From Paenibacillus sp. cl123 (lineage in GTDB: Bacteria; Bacillota; Bacilli; Paenibacillales; NBRC-103111), in the NCBI RefSeq assembly GCF_900101595.1, contig NZ_FMYY01000001.1, positions 504,585-568,584 of the forward strand: a DNA stretch of 64,000 nucleotides. The letters run 5' to 3'. Under the pieces are notes generated by a model. That model ran no database searches. It was not told the DNA's origin and worked only from the letters and a program-made list of their open reading frames with translations. This document shows positions 1-7,840 of this stretch, in pieces. How positions within the stretch are numbered: the stretch's first letter is position 1; every line of letters starts with the position of its first letter. The position numbers were made by a program, and so were the translations under genes.

Positions 1-216
1 CTCGGGGACTAGCCGCTGCCCGGGAAACCGGTCACGAGTCGGGCACGCACATAGGTCAGGAAGAGGACCGTTCGGATTCACTTTGCGAAGCTGGATGAAG
101 CCGTGCAGCATGCGGCGGCTTCCTCGGAATCGTTAAAGGATAAGCAACCCCCTTGGGAGCGGACAGGCAGCTGTACGGCTTCCAAGGGGATGTTTGGGTA
201 TGACGGTTCGGGAGCC
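1..216. other. Window edge, no recognisable gene
   Basis: No coding frame here looks like a real protein. The stretch is GC-rich and rich in short self-complementary segments, which could fit the tail of a structured or mobile element cut by the window edge. No intron domain, transposase or RNA family could be confirmed. Confidence 0.3.
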
Positions 217-1356
217 CTACGGCTTCAAAATAACCTTTATACAATCGTCCTCATGGTCGCTGAATAGCTCATAGGCCTTGCTTGCCTGATCCAGCGGCAG
301 CCGGTGAGAGATGATCTCGGTCGGATCGAATTCTCCGGCCGTAATCTTCCTGAACAGCTCCGGCATATAATGGATGACCGGTGCCTGTCCCATACGCAGG
401 CTGATGTTCCTCTCGAACAGGTCTCCGAGCGGGAACATGTTGTACAGGGAGCCGTAGACGCCGGTCAGCTGCATCGTCCCGAATTTCCGGACGGCCTTGG
501 CTCCGATCTCGAAGGCGCTCAGCGTGCCTCCTTGCAGCTTCAGCTTCTGCCCGATCGCCTCAAGCGCCGACTTTTTCCCGTCCATGCCCACGCAGTCGAT
601 CACGACATCGGCTCCCCCAGACGTCGTTTCTCTGAGAAAAGCGCCCATGTCGTCATGCTCTTCAAAGTTATATACCTCGGACCGGTTCATGCGCTTGGCT
701 TTCTCCAGCCGATAAGGAAGGTTGTCCACGGCGATCACCCGGCTGGCTCCTTTCATCCAGGCGAACTTCTGCGTCATCAGCCCGACCGGGCCGCAGCCGA
801 GCACGACAACGGTATCCCCTGGCTTGACCCCGGCATTTTCCACGCTCCAATAGGCGGTGGGCAGCACATCGGATAAGAAGAGGAGCGCATCATCCTCCAG
901 CTCGCAAGATTCCGGAATAACGAACGGCATGAAGTTGCCATATGGCACATGCAGATATTCCGCTTGCCCTCCGGGATAATTGCCGTAACGGGGCGTGAAG
1001 CCCAGGTAGCCTCCGGTATGAATCTCGGGATTGCGATTGGAGTTGTCGCATTGGCTTTCCATCTCATGGCTGCAGTAGAAGCAGTGACCGCAGGATACGT
1101 TGAACGGCAGTACGACCCTGTCGCCTTTCTTCACCTTGGTGACATCCGGGCCGACCTCCTCGACGATGCCCATCGGCTCATGCCCGATGACATAATCCTT
1201 CTCGGCAGGCAGAGCGCCCAAATAAATATGGAGATCGGAGCCGCAGATCGCTGTAGAAGTGATGCGGACGATAATATCGTCTTTGCTGCGGATGGCGGGA
1301 TCTTCGACTTGTTTGACTTGAATGTCTTTTGCGCCTTGGAAAGTCACTGCTTTCAT
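217..1356 (-). CDS. Zinc-dependent alcohol/formaldehyde dehydrogenase-like protein
   Basis: This is a medium-chain zinc dehydrogenase of 379 aa, which oxidises an alcohol (or formaldehyde adduct) with NAD(P). The catalytic zinc site shows as Cys38 and the GHE motif (His59-Glu60). The structural zinc loop has four cysteines at about 89, 92, 95 and 103. A GxGxxG Rossmann motif lies near residue 185. Overall it resembles the glutathione-independent formaldehyde dehydrogenase (FdhA-like) branch. Two in-frame ATGs lie two codons apart. GAGGAGG abuts the first (1362) but is about 6 nt from the second (1356), so the second was chosen. It is monocistronic in this window. The substrate is not predictable. 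Confidence 0.88.
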   Translation of the reverse strand: MKAVTFQGAKDIQVKQVEDPAIRSKDDIIVRITSTAICGSDLHIYLGALPAEKDYVIGHEPMGIVEEVGPDVTKVKKGDRVVLPFNVSCGHCFYCSHEMESQCDNSNRNPEIHTGGYLGFTPRYGNYPGGQAEYLHVPYGNFMPFVIPESCELEDDALLFLSDVLPTAYWSVENAGVKPGDTVVVLGCGPVGLMTQKFAWMKGASRVIAVDNLPYRLEKAKRMNRSEVYNFEEHDDMGAFLRETTSGGADVVIDCVGMDGKKSALEAIGQKLKLQGGTLSAFEIGAKAVRKFGTMQLTGVYGSLYNMFPLGDLFERNISLRMGQAPVIHYMPELFRKITAGEFDPTEIISHRLPLDQASKAYELFSDHEDDCIKVILKP

Positions 1357-1486
1357 GATCATCCTCCTCGGAAATGGGTTCCTGGACTTTTACCCGCTTT
1401 TGGGCCGGCTGAACAGGATACGGGCATGCGCCAAGCCCGCGCTCGCCGGCATTTCTTTGTTAGGATGGTCAGACAAGGGGCAGCCT

Positions 1487-1774
1487 ATGAATAACCACTA
1501 TAAGTATGCCTCAGGCCATGAAGGCGATGCGCCGCTGGTCGGTTTTTCACCCCGCCAAGCGAAGATCAGTTTGTACCTTCAGATGGACGCCGCGGAGCGC
1601 GAGCCGCTGTTAAGCACGCTGGGCAAGCATACGACCGGCAAAGCATGCGTTTATGTCAACAAGCTGGACGATATCGATTTGGACGTGCTGAAGCAATTGA
1701 TCCGCCGCACCGTGCGATTTTTGCAGGAAGCCTACGGTGGACCCAGCAATTCGGACGAACATAGCAATCCATAA
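1487..1774 (+). pseudogene. DUF1801-family protein, N-terminally truncated
   Basis: The 95-residue frame matches the C-terminal half of the DUF1801 (YdhG-like) family: a HYKYASGHEGD-type segment, GFSPR, a LYL strand, LGKHTTGKACVYVNKL and a closing LIRR helix. Family members normally have about 45 more N-terminal residues, including a conserved tryptophan-glycine region. The sequence upstream in this frame does not supply them. AGGGG precedes the ATG at 1487, so a short product is possible, but decay or recombination at the 5' end is more likely. The family has no firmly established biochemical role. Confidence 0.5.
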
Positions 1775-1846
1775 GAAACCGGAGCCCGGCGAATCGGCTA
1801 TACTGTGAGAGAAGAGCGGACAATTATGATGAAGAGGTGAAGGAAA

Positions 1847-2269
1847 ATGGCATGGCAATCCAAACAAATATTCGTCAATTTACCGGTAAAGGATTTGAAC
1901 AGGTCCGTGGCATTTTTTACAGAGCTGGGCTTTGAGTTTAATCCTCACTATACGGACGAGAACGCGACCTGCATGATCATTGGAGAGAATATATACGCAA
2001 TGCTGCTGGTAGAGAAATTTTTCAATACATTTACGACCAAGGAAATCGCCAACACCGAGACGACGGCGGAAGTGATCGTAGCGCTGTCTGCCGATAGCCG
2101 GGAGAAGGTGGACGAGATCGTCAGCAAAGCTTTGGCCGCGGGCGGCAAGCCTTACAACGATAAAGTGGACCACGGATTTATGTACACCTGGAGCTTCCAG
2201 GATGTGGACGGGCATCTGTGGGAGTTTATGTATATGGATGAGAACGCCGCAGGCGAAGCGCATCAATAA
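1847..2269 (+). CDS. VOC-family (glyoxalase/bleomycin-resistance fold) protein
   Basis: This 140-aa protein has one vicinal-oxygen-chelate unit pair. It starts with the typical IFVNLPVKDLNRSVAFF strand-helix and ends with the DVDGHLWEFMYMD strand, whose glutamate is the usual metal ligand. VOC proteins of this size act as dimers in glyoxalase, dioxygenase or antibiotic-binding roles, and the sequence does not show which applies. The ATG follows a good GAGGTGAAGG ribosome binding site. A strong terminator at 2291-2347 follows, so the unit is monocistronic or ends here. Confidence 0.85.
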   Translation: MAWQSKQIFVNLPVKDLNRSVAFFTELGFEFNPHYTDENATCMIIGENIYAMLLVEKFFNTFTTKEIANTETTAEVIVALSADSREKVDEIVSKALAAGGKPYNDKVDHGFMYTWSFQDVDGHLWEFMYMDENAAGEAHQ

Positions 2270-2290
2270 GGCGACGCAAGCAGGCTTACC

Positions 2291-2347
2291 GGCAACAGGA
2301 CTGCTCTTCCGGCTGAAAGGCTGGAGGGGCAGTCCTGTTGCCGTTTC
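2291..2347 (+). terminator. Rho-independent terminator after the VOC gene
   Basis: A 14-bp perfect stem (GGCAACAGGACTGC with its complement) around a loop of about 28 nt is followed by a short T-rich run. Confidence 0.75.
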
Positions 2348-2396
2348 TATACGGACGGCCCCCGGATGCCGACAAGAGCCAAACCGCTTGCTTTAT

Positions 2397-2500
2397 CTAG
2401 AAGTCCGGTGAATAAGAGGCCGGAGAGCTGATGGGGAGTTGGAACAGCGAGTGGAAACCCCGATCGGCCGCAGGTCGCACGTTATTCCCCGGACTTCTAG
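2397..2500. repeat. Palindromic repeat element, full copy 1 (104 bp)
   Basis: The ends are near-perfect inverted repeats (CTAGAAGTCCGG at the left, CCGGACTTCTAG at the right). The interior GGCC...GGGG and CCCCGATCGGCC can also pair, so the whole unit can fold into a long hairpin. A second full copy lies at 46238-46340 and a left-half copy at 30641-30690. This copy sits 8 bp upstream of the htpG -35 box. It has no coding capacity. Confidence 0.75.
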
Positions 2501-2508
2501 CGGCAATC

Positions 2509-2537
2509 TTGACATCGAAAATGAGGAATGATATAAA
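2509..2537 (+). promoter_or_regulatory. Sigma-A promoter of htpG
   Basis: TTGACA (2509-2514), a 17-bp spacer and TATAAA (2532-2537). The expected start, near 2544, lies just before the CIRCE element. Confidence 0.85.
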
Positions 2538-2546
2538 AGGGAGTGA

Positions 2547-2573
2547 GTAGCACTCGAGAGTAGAGAGTGCTAA
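2547..2573 (+). promoter_or_regulatory. CIRCE operator (HrcA site)
   Basis: GTAGCACTC-N9-GAGTGCTAA matches the CIRCE consensus TTAGCACTC-N9-GAGTGCTAA at 17 of 18 positions. It lies in the initially transcribed region of htpG, the usual place for HrcA repression. Confidence 0.92.
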
Positions 2574-2610
2574 TGAGAAGGTTTTATTATCGAAAGGGGA
2601 GACAACCGGA

Positions 2611-4491
2611 GTGGAAAAAAAGCAGTTTCAGGCGGAATCCAAACGATTATTGGAAATGATGATCAACTCCATCTATACCCAAAGAGAAATTTTCCTCAGA
2701 GAACTGATCTCCAACGCGAGCGACGCAATCGACAAAATCTACTACAAAGCGCTGACCGACGATAAGCTGGTTTTCGACAAGGACAGCTACTATATTAAAG
2801 TTTCTGCAGACAAGGCCAACCGGACGCTGACGCTCCGCGACACCGGGATCGGGATGACGAAGGAAGAGCTGGAGAACAACCTGGGCGTTATCGCCAAGAG
2901 CGGCTCGCTGGCCTTCAAGAAAGAGAACGAGCTGAAGGACGGCCACGATATTATCGGCCAATTCGGCGTCGGTTTCTACTCGGCGTTCATGGTGGCGGAT
3001 GTCGTCACGGTCGTCAGCCGCGCGCTCGGCAGCGATACGGCTTACAAGTGGGAGTCGACCGGCGCGGACGGCTACACGATTGAGCCGGCTGAGAAGGCGG
3101 AGGTCGGAACCGAGATTACGCTCAAGATCAAGGAGAATACGGAAGACGACAGCTACGACGAATTTCTTGAGGAATACCGGTTGAGATCGATCATTAAGAA
3201 GTACTCCGATTTCATCCGCTATCCGATCAAAATGGACGTCACCGGACGCCGTCCGAAGGAAGGCGCCGAAGGCGAATTCGAGGACTACGAGGAAGAGCAG
3301 CGCATCAACTCCATGGTCCCGATCTGGAGAAAAAATAAAAACGAGCTGAAGCCGGAGGACTACGAGAACTTCTACAACGAGAAGCATTACGGCTTCGACA
3401 AGCCGCTTAAGCATATCCATATCAGCGCCGACGGCGCCGTCGTCTATCAGGCGATTCTGTACATTCCGGGCAGCACGCCGTTCGATTACTACACCAAGGA
3501 GTTTGAGAAGGGGCTGGAGCTGTATTCGAGCGGCGTCCTGATCATGAACAAATGCGCCGATCTGCTGCCGGACTACTTCAGCTTCGTCAAAGGGATGGTC
3601 GACTCCGAAAGCCTGTCGCTGAACATCTCGCGCGAGATGCTGCAGCATGACCGCCAGCTGAAGCTGATCGCCAAAAATATCGAAAGCAAGATTAAAAGCC
3701 AGTTGCAAAGCATGCTGAAGGACGAGCGCGAGAAGTACGAGCAGTTTTACGGAGCCTTCGGCCGCCAGCTCAAGTTCGGCGTCTACAGCGATTACGGCAG
3801 CCACAAGGACGTGCTGCAGGATCTGCTGCTGTTCCACTCCTCCAAGGAGAAGAAGCTGGTATCGCTCGACGAATACGTATCGAGAATGCCTGAGGAGCAG
3901 AAGTACATCTATTATGCGACCGGTCCGTCGAACGAGCGCATCGAGAAGCTGCCGCAAACCGAGCTGGTCGCGGAGAAGGGCTTCGAGATTTTGTACTTTA
4001 CCGACGATATCGACGAATTCGCGATTAAGATGATCATGAAATACAAGGACAAGGAGTTCCGCTCCGTATCCGGCGGCGATCTGGGCATCGAGTCCGAGGA
4101 GTCGGCAGACAAGGACGAGGCTGCGAAGGAAGCCCATAAGGATCTCTTCGACTATATGAAGAGCCAGCTGGAAGGCAAGGTGACCAGCGTCAAGGCGTCC
4201 AAGCGGCTGAGATCCCACCCGGTCTGCCTGTCGACAGAAGGCGAAGTTACGATCGAGATGGAGAAAGTTCTGAATGCGATGCCGAACAATCCGAACGTCA
4301 AGGCGGACAAGGTGCTCGAAATCAACGTTCAGCACGAGGTATTCAAGTCGCTGCTGGATGCGTTCGACAAAGACAAGGAGAAGCTGAACCTGTATACGGC
4401 GCTGCTGTACAACCAGGCGCTGCTGATCGAAGGGCTGCCGCTGCAGGACCCGGTCGAATTTACGAACGATATTTGCAAAATCATGGTTTAA
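2611..4491 (+). CDS. htpG: HSP90-family chaperone HtpG
   Basis: This 626-aa protein is full length for bacterial HtpG, a cytosolic ATP-dependent dimeric chaperone. The GHKL ATPase signatures are present: SNASDAIDK near residue 35, DTGIGMT near 82 and [13 protein letters not shown] near 120. The middle and C-terminal dimerisation regions are intact. The start is GTG behind AAAGGGGAG. Transcription comes from the sigma-A promoter and CIRCE directly upstream, so HrcA control is expected. Bacillus subtilis htpG is not in the CIRCE regulon, so the regulation differs. The gene has its own terminator and no co-transcribed partner. Confidence 0.97.
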   Translation: MEKKQFQAESKRLLEMMINSIYTQREIFLRELISNASDAIDKIYYKALTDDKLVFDKDSYYIKVSADKANRTLTLRDTGIGMTKEELENNLGVIAKSGSLAFKKENELKDGHDIIGQFGVGFYSAFMVADVVTVVSRALGSDTAYKWESTGADGYTIEPAEKAEVGTEITLKIKENTEDDSYDEFLEEYRLRSIIKKYSDFIRYPIKMDVTGRRPKEGAEGEFEDYEEEQRINSMVPIWRKNKNELKPEDYENFYNEKHYGFDKPLKHIHISADGAVVYQAILYIPGSTPFDYYTKEFEKGLELYSSGVLIMNKCADLLPDYFSFVKGMVDSESLSLNISREMLQHDRQLKLIAKNIESKIKSQLQSMLKDEREKYEQFYGAFGRQLKFGVYSDYGSHKDVLQDLLLFHSSKEKKLVSLDEYVSRMPEEQKYIYYATGPSNERIEKLPQTELVAEKGFEILYFTDDIDEFAIKMIMKYKDKEFRSVSGGDLGIESEESADKDEAAKEAHKDLFDYMKSQLEGKVTSVKASKRLRSHPVCLSTEGEVTIEMEKVLNAMPNNPNVKADKVLEINVQHEVFKSLLDAFDKDKEKLNLYTALLYNQALLIEGLPLQDPVEFTNDICKIMV

Positions 4492-4497
4492 CTGAAA

Positions 4498-4537
4498 CGC
4501 CAAACAACCAAGCCTCAGGCTTAGTTGTTTGGCGTTT
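4498..4537 (+). terminator. Terminator of htpG
   Basis: An 11-bp perfect stem (CGCCAAACAAC with its complement) with a loop of about 16 nt, followed by TTTGTG. Confidence 0.85.
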
Positions 4538-4659
4538 GTGCGTGTGCTTGGCGAAGGTGGGGGGAGCTGTCGGCGTCGTTGGCCCGCTCTTTTCTCTTTC
4601 GGGACCGCCGCTGTTATCGTTCTCCCTGAGGGGGTTTGTCACAGATCGTTAGATTTGAG

Positions 4660-4702
4660 TGTGATTCCAATCACTATGTCCGGCGTCCGCACTGTCTATA
4701 CT
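4660..4702 (+). promoter_or_regulatory. Crp/Fnr-type operator and -10 box upstream of hmp
   Basis: TGTGA-N6-TCACT at 4660-4675 matches the CRP/Fnr-family site TGTGA-N6-TCACA at 9 of 10 defined positions. A -10 box TATACT lies at 4697-4702 with no good -35. If transcription starts at 4709, the operator centre is at -41.5, the class II activator position. Confidence 0.7.
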
Positions 4703-4741
4703 TAGTCGTAGATCATATAGGCCAAAGGAGATGCGAAACAG

Positions 4742-5956
4742 ATGCTGGATAAAAAAACAATTGAAATCATCAAATCGACCGTGCCTGTACTCGAGGTGCA
4801 CGGTACGGCGATCACGACCAGATTTTACGAGCGCATGTTCGCGGCTCATCCCGAGTTATTGCATATATTCAATCATGCCAATCAGAAGCAGGGCAGACAG
4901 CAGGCTGCGCTCGCCAACACCGTGTATGCCGCCGCTCTGCATATCGATCAATTGGAGAATATTTTGCCGGTTGTCAAGCGGATCGCCCATAAGCATAGAA
5001 GCTTGGGAGTCAAGCCGGAGCATTATCCGATCGTAGGCGAGAATTTGCTTGGCGCTATTCGGGAAGTACTGGGGGAGGCGGCGACCGATGAAATTTTGGA
5101 GGCTTGGGCGACTGCTTACGGCGTGATAGCTTCCGTCTTTATAGACGTGGAATCGGATATGTACAGGCATACGGAGGTGCAAGCAGGAGGCTGGGGGGAT
5201 TTCAAGCCCTTTGTCGTGAGACGCAAAGTTCGCGAGAGCGAGGTCATTACTTCCTTCTATTTGACTCCCCGGGATGGCAGTCAGCCCGCGGCATTCGAGC
5301 CGGGGCAGTATGTAAGCGTCAGGCTGAACATGCCGGGCGAAGCGTATACGCATATTCGCCAATACAGTTTATCCGACGCGCCCGGCAAGCCGTACTACCG
5401 GATATCCGTCAAGCGGGAGGACGCGATGCAAGACCGGCCTGCCGGCAAAGTTTCCACGTACTTGCATGCTCATGTCGAGGAAGGTGAGGTGCTGTGGCTG
5501 TCGGCCCCTGCAGGGGACTTCACGCTCGATCAGAAGGATGAGCGGCCTGTCGTGCTGATCAGCGGGGGCGTCGGGCTGACGCCGATGATCAGTATGCTGA
5601 ACACATTGGCCGAATCGGGCTCGGCGCGTACTGTGACCTTTATCCATGCCGCTCAACACGGATTAGTCCATGCGATGCGGGGGCATGTCGAGGAGCTTGC
5701 CAGCCGCCATGGAAATATTTCCGCGTATTGGTGTTATGAGAGGCCATCGGAGCAGGACCGCGCGGGGGCGGGCTTTCACAAGGAAGGGTACATCGATCAG
5801 GAGTGGCTGATGCAGACAGCCGTCTCTCGGAATGCGAGCTTTTACTTCTGCGGACCAACGCCGTTCATGAAGTCGGTCCGGGACGCTTTGCTTAGCTGGG
5901 GAGTCGAGGAAGCCGACATCCATTATGAGTTTTTCGGTCCGGCCGGCTCCTTGTGA
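4742..5956 (+). CDS. hmp: Flavohemoglobin (nitric oxide dioxygenase)
   Basis: This 404-aa protein is full length for Hmp, which converts NO and O2 to nitrate using NAD(P)H. Residues 1 to about 138 form the globin domain, with the proximal-histidine helix near residue 85. The FAD domain follows (RQYSLSDAP near 205). The NAD domain has GGVGLTPMISML near 280 and FYFCGPTPFM near 378. The ATG follows AAGGAG. Its promoter carries a Crp/Fnr-type operator at the activator position. Its 3' end overlaps the convergent regulator gene by 34 bp with no terminator between them. Induction by NO or low oxygen is expected from the family but is not shown by sequence alone. Confidence 0.96.
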   Translation: MLDKKTIEIIKSTVPVLEVHGTAITTRFYERMFAAHPELLHIFNHANQKQGRQQAALANTVYAAALHIDQLENILPVVKRIAHKHRSLGVKPEHYPIVGENLLGAIREVLGEAATDEILEAWATAYGVIASVFIDVESDMYRHTEVQAGGWGDFKPFVVRRKVRESEVITSFYLTPRDGSQPAAFEPGQYVSVRLNMPGEAYTHIRQYSLSDAPGKPYYRISVKREDAMQDRPAGKVSTYLHAHVEEGEVLWLSAPAGDFTLDQKDERPVVLISGGVGLTPMISMLNTLAESGSARTVTFIHAAQHGLVHAMRGHVEELASRHGNISAYWCYERPSEQDRAGAGFHKEGYIDQEWLMQTAVSRNASFYFCGPTPFMKSVRDALLSWGVEEADIHYEFFGPAGSL

Positions 5957-6444
5957 GCGCGCAGCAGCCGATTGACCGTCTCTCTGCGAAGACCTGCGAA
6001 CTGTCCGATCTCATCCTGGGTCAGGACGTCCGTTAGCTGATTTGCGCCGATATAAGTCTGAAACCAGCGCTGAAGACTGGCCAGCTTCTCAGCCGGCGAT
6101 GTTTTTGTTAGCTGGTCGATCCGCTGCTGCATCATTCGCAGCTTATCCTGCAGTTGGAGGGCGATCGCGCGATAACGGGCCGGGTCGCCTTCCAGCTGCG
6201 CATACCAGTCCGCGGCGGGAAGCACGTCGATCTCGCAGGTGACCAGCGCTACCGCCGTGCCGTAGTAAGGGTTAGGGGTAAGCAGGGAATGATGGGGGAT
6301 CGTCTCTCCGGGCACAATCATATTGACGAGCAAAGCATTCCCATCCTCGTGGACGCGGATAATTTTCAGAAGACCGCTGCGAAGTCGAAACAACGGACCC
6401 GTCTCCCCTTGACGGAATAGGATCTCGCCTTTATGCAGTATCAT
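5923..6444 (-). CDS. Crp/Fnr-family transcriptional regulator
   Basis: This is a 173-aa regulator with an N-terminal cyclic-nucleotide-fold effector domain (about 1-100), a dimerisation helix and a C-terminal winged helix. The recognition helix GLRRETVNRLL carries the RE...R triad with which E. coli CRP reads TGTGA, the half-site found upstream of hmp. Only one cysteine is visible, so an FNR-type iron-sulfur cluster is unlikely; a heme or NO sensor of the DNR type is possible but unproven. The ATG at 6444 with an upstream GAGG was preferred over a longer TTG reading from 6489. The natural target is the convergent hmp. Confidence 0.85.
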   Translation of the reverse strand: MILHKGEILFRQGETGPLFRLRSGLLKIIRVHEDGNALLVNMIVPGETIPHHSLLTPNPYYGTAVALVTCEIDVLPAADWYAQLEGDPARYRAIALQLQDKLRMMQQRIDQLTKTSPAEKLASLQRWFQTYIGANQLTDVLTQDEIGQFAGLRRETVNRLLRAHKEPAGPKNS

Positions 6445-6471
6445 AGGAAATGCCTCGTTTCTGAAATGGAT

Positions 6472-6513
6472 AAAGCGATAGACCGGCAAAATTGCCGGCT
6501 TATCGCTTTTTTT
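6472..6513 (+). terminator. Hairpin terminator upstream of the Crp/Fnr gene, oriented for + strand RNA
   Basis: AAAGCGATA and CCGGCAA pair with their complements, and seven T residues follow on the + strand. No + strand gene except hmp lies upstream, so it would end an hmp transcript running antisense through the regulator. On the other strand it forms part of the regulator's leader. Confidence 0.65.
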
Positions 6514-6662
6514 CGCAGCCGCCGATTGGCAAGCAGCGCTTGTCGCACGGTAAAGCTTACCACAGGAAATGGGAAAATAGAAGCGGAAACAAAAGCTTTA
6601 ATTAACCAGCATGACCAATAGGTGGAAAGCCTCTAGTATTTTTATTTTTTGTTCTACAAGAC

Positions 6663-6691
6663 TTGCCATTTAGGGTCCTCTATATGATACT
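6663..6691 (+). promoter_or_regulatory. Putative promoter of the 62-aa gene
   Basis: TTGCCA (6663-6668), 17 bp, GATACT (6686-6691): a moderate sigma-A match 40 bp upstream of the start codon. Confidence 0.45.
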
Positions 6692-6730
6692 ATAGACCTA
6701 TATACTTCATGTATGGAGAGTGCGGTCCCG

Positions 6731-6919
6731 ATGAAATTCAACATCTGCTACAAAGGTAAAGTACTGTATGGACCTCTTCGCGAGGATGAAGCGCTTGCGA
6801 AGATGAAAAGCATGACGGCTCTTTTTGAGAATCTGGAGCTGAAGCCTGTCCAAGCCTCTGCCAAACTCCTTGAACTTGAAGATTCCAAGAAACCCAAAAA
6901 GAACAAAGGTCTTCAATAA
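6731..6919 (+). CDS. Small protein of unknown function (62 aa)
   Basis: The product is small, lysine-rich and soluble, beginning MKFNICYKGKVLYGPL and ending in a KKPKKNKG tail. There is no signal peptide or membrane segment and I recognise no family. The ATG at 6731 has GGAGAG 9 nt upstream, which favours it over the ATG at 6713. A promoter-like pair lies just upstream. It is probably monocistronic. Short paralogous proteins of this kind are common in Paenibacillus, but no function can be assigned. Confidence 0.6.
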   Translation: MKFNICYKGKVLYGPLREDEALAKMKSMTALFENLELKPVQASAKLLELEDSKKPKKNKGLQ

Positions 6920-6985
6920 CCGCCTTCTTGCGACTGCATATAGAGATCCGGCATTCGCCTGACGGACAGACCGGCATTCACAAAC

Positions 6986-7013
6986 AAGCCCCCGGCGAAA
7001 AACGCGGGGGCTT
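6986..7013 (-). terminator. Terminator of the secreted-protein gene (minus strand)
   Basis: A 9-bp stem (AAGCCCCCG with its complement) lies 18 bp past the stop codon of the gene at 7031. On the minus strand it is followed by TGTTTGTG. Confidence 0.65.
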
Positions 7014-7030
7014 GCTGGCATGGGAGCCGG

Positions 7031-7486
7031 TTATTTGACTACAAAAACGTCGGTGTTGATTACCAGGTTGCCCGAGAAGCGGACTGTCGAAATCCCATAG
7101 CAGTTTTTGCTAACATCGTACAGCCGTCCGTCCGCGTCAATGATCGCTTTGGAGATTTGAGTCCCGCCCATGTGGGACGTCTCGTAATGAAGCTCCTTCG
7201 TGTAGACGGTCGGCTTCTGATGATGCCAGTCCCGCAAGCGGAAACGGTCCCCGGCGATGCTGACCATCCAAGCCTCCCCGTTAGGACCTGTCGCATAAAA
7301 TTCGGAGCGTTCATCGGTTGATGTCATACCCAGATGCAGCCCCCAGTAGCTGTTGAACCAGTTCTCTTGCTGAATAAGCTTGGACCCGGAGGCGGAGCCG
7401 GCAGATTCTGCAGAGGCCAGCGGCAAAGCGACGAACATACTGCAAACGAGTAGAAGAAAAATGCGCCATCCATACGATTTCAACAC
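7031..7486 (-). CDS. Secreted protein of unknown function
   Basis: The product has 151 aa. A GTG at 7486 lies 7 nt after AAGGAG and gives a clear Sec signal peptide: VLKSYGWR, a hydrophobic LLLVCSMFVALPL core and an ASA cleavage site. The mature part, about 120 aa, is rich in aromatic and small residues (YWGLHLGM, DRFRLRDWHH) and looks like a small beta-rich extracellular domain. I recognise no family. A terminator follows, so it is a single-gene unit. The longer upstream reading was rejected because it lacks a ribosome binding site. Confidence 0.7.
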   Translation of the reverse strand: MLKSYGWRIFLLLVCSMFVALPLASAESAGSASGSKLIQQENWFNSYWGLHLGMTSTDERSEFYATGPNGEAWMVSIAGDRFRLRDWHHQKPTVYTKELHYETSHMGGTQISKAIIDADGRLYDVSKNCYGISTVRFSGNLVINTDVFVVK

Positions 7487-7583
7487 ATGTTCACTCCTTC
7501 GATTTCTTGTTTCCCCGTCACCTATTGTAAACAAACGGAAGCGTTCCAACATGGACCTAAAGTAGTAAATATTTTCCTCAGTT

Positions 7584-7829
7584 TTAGGCGCTTGGTGGTC
7601 CCCCGGTCCAATGCTCGATCCATAAACCGGGCGGAGTCAGGACATAATCGACCAAGCGCAGCAAATTAATCTGGGGCAGATGGTAATGAAACGAAACGAC
7701 ACTGTAGGCCGAATAGGCGAGAAGCAGAGCGAAGAAGCCGGTATCACGCCACAGCCGCCGTTTTATCAGCTTGGGCAGCAGGATCGCCGCTAGTCCCAAG
7801 TGTGCGATCAACAATATGACCGGAGCCAT
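7584..7829 (-). CDS. Small membrane protein at the end of the germination operon
   Basis: This 81-aa protein has an N-terminal membrane helix (PVILLIAHLGLAAILLP) and a second hydrophobic segment (FFALLLAYSAYSVVSF), then a polar tail. The ATG follows AGGGAGGG and begins 11 bp after the gerC stop, so it belongs to the gerABC operon. Some germinant-receptor operons encode a small fourth (D) subunit with two membrane helices; size, position and topology fit that role. This is inference from context, not sequence recognition. Confidence 0.7.
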   Translation of the reverse strand: MAPVILLIAHLGLAAILLPKLIKRRLWRDTGFFALLLAYSAYSVVSFHYHLPQINLLRLVDYVLTPPGLWIEHWTGGPPSA

Positions 7830-7840
7830 AGGTCCCTCCC

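Noticed and set aside
1-216. Possible group II intron 3' end
   Set aside because: A segment near 170-210 can form a stem with an AGC/GUU-like base, but it is longer than domain V and lacks the GNRA loop; no maturase or other domain is visible.
2647-4503. Long open frame opposite htpG
   Set aside because: It mirrors the htpG codon pattern, has no ribosome binding site or recognisable protein, and arises from GC-rich third positions.
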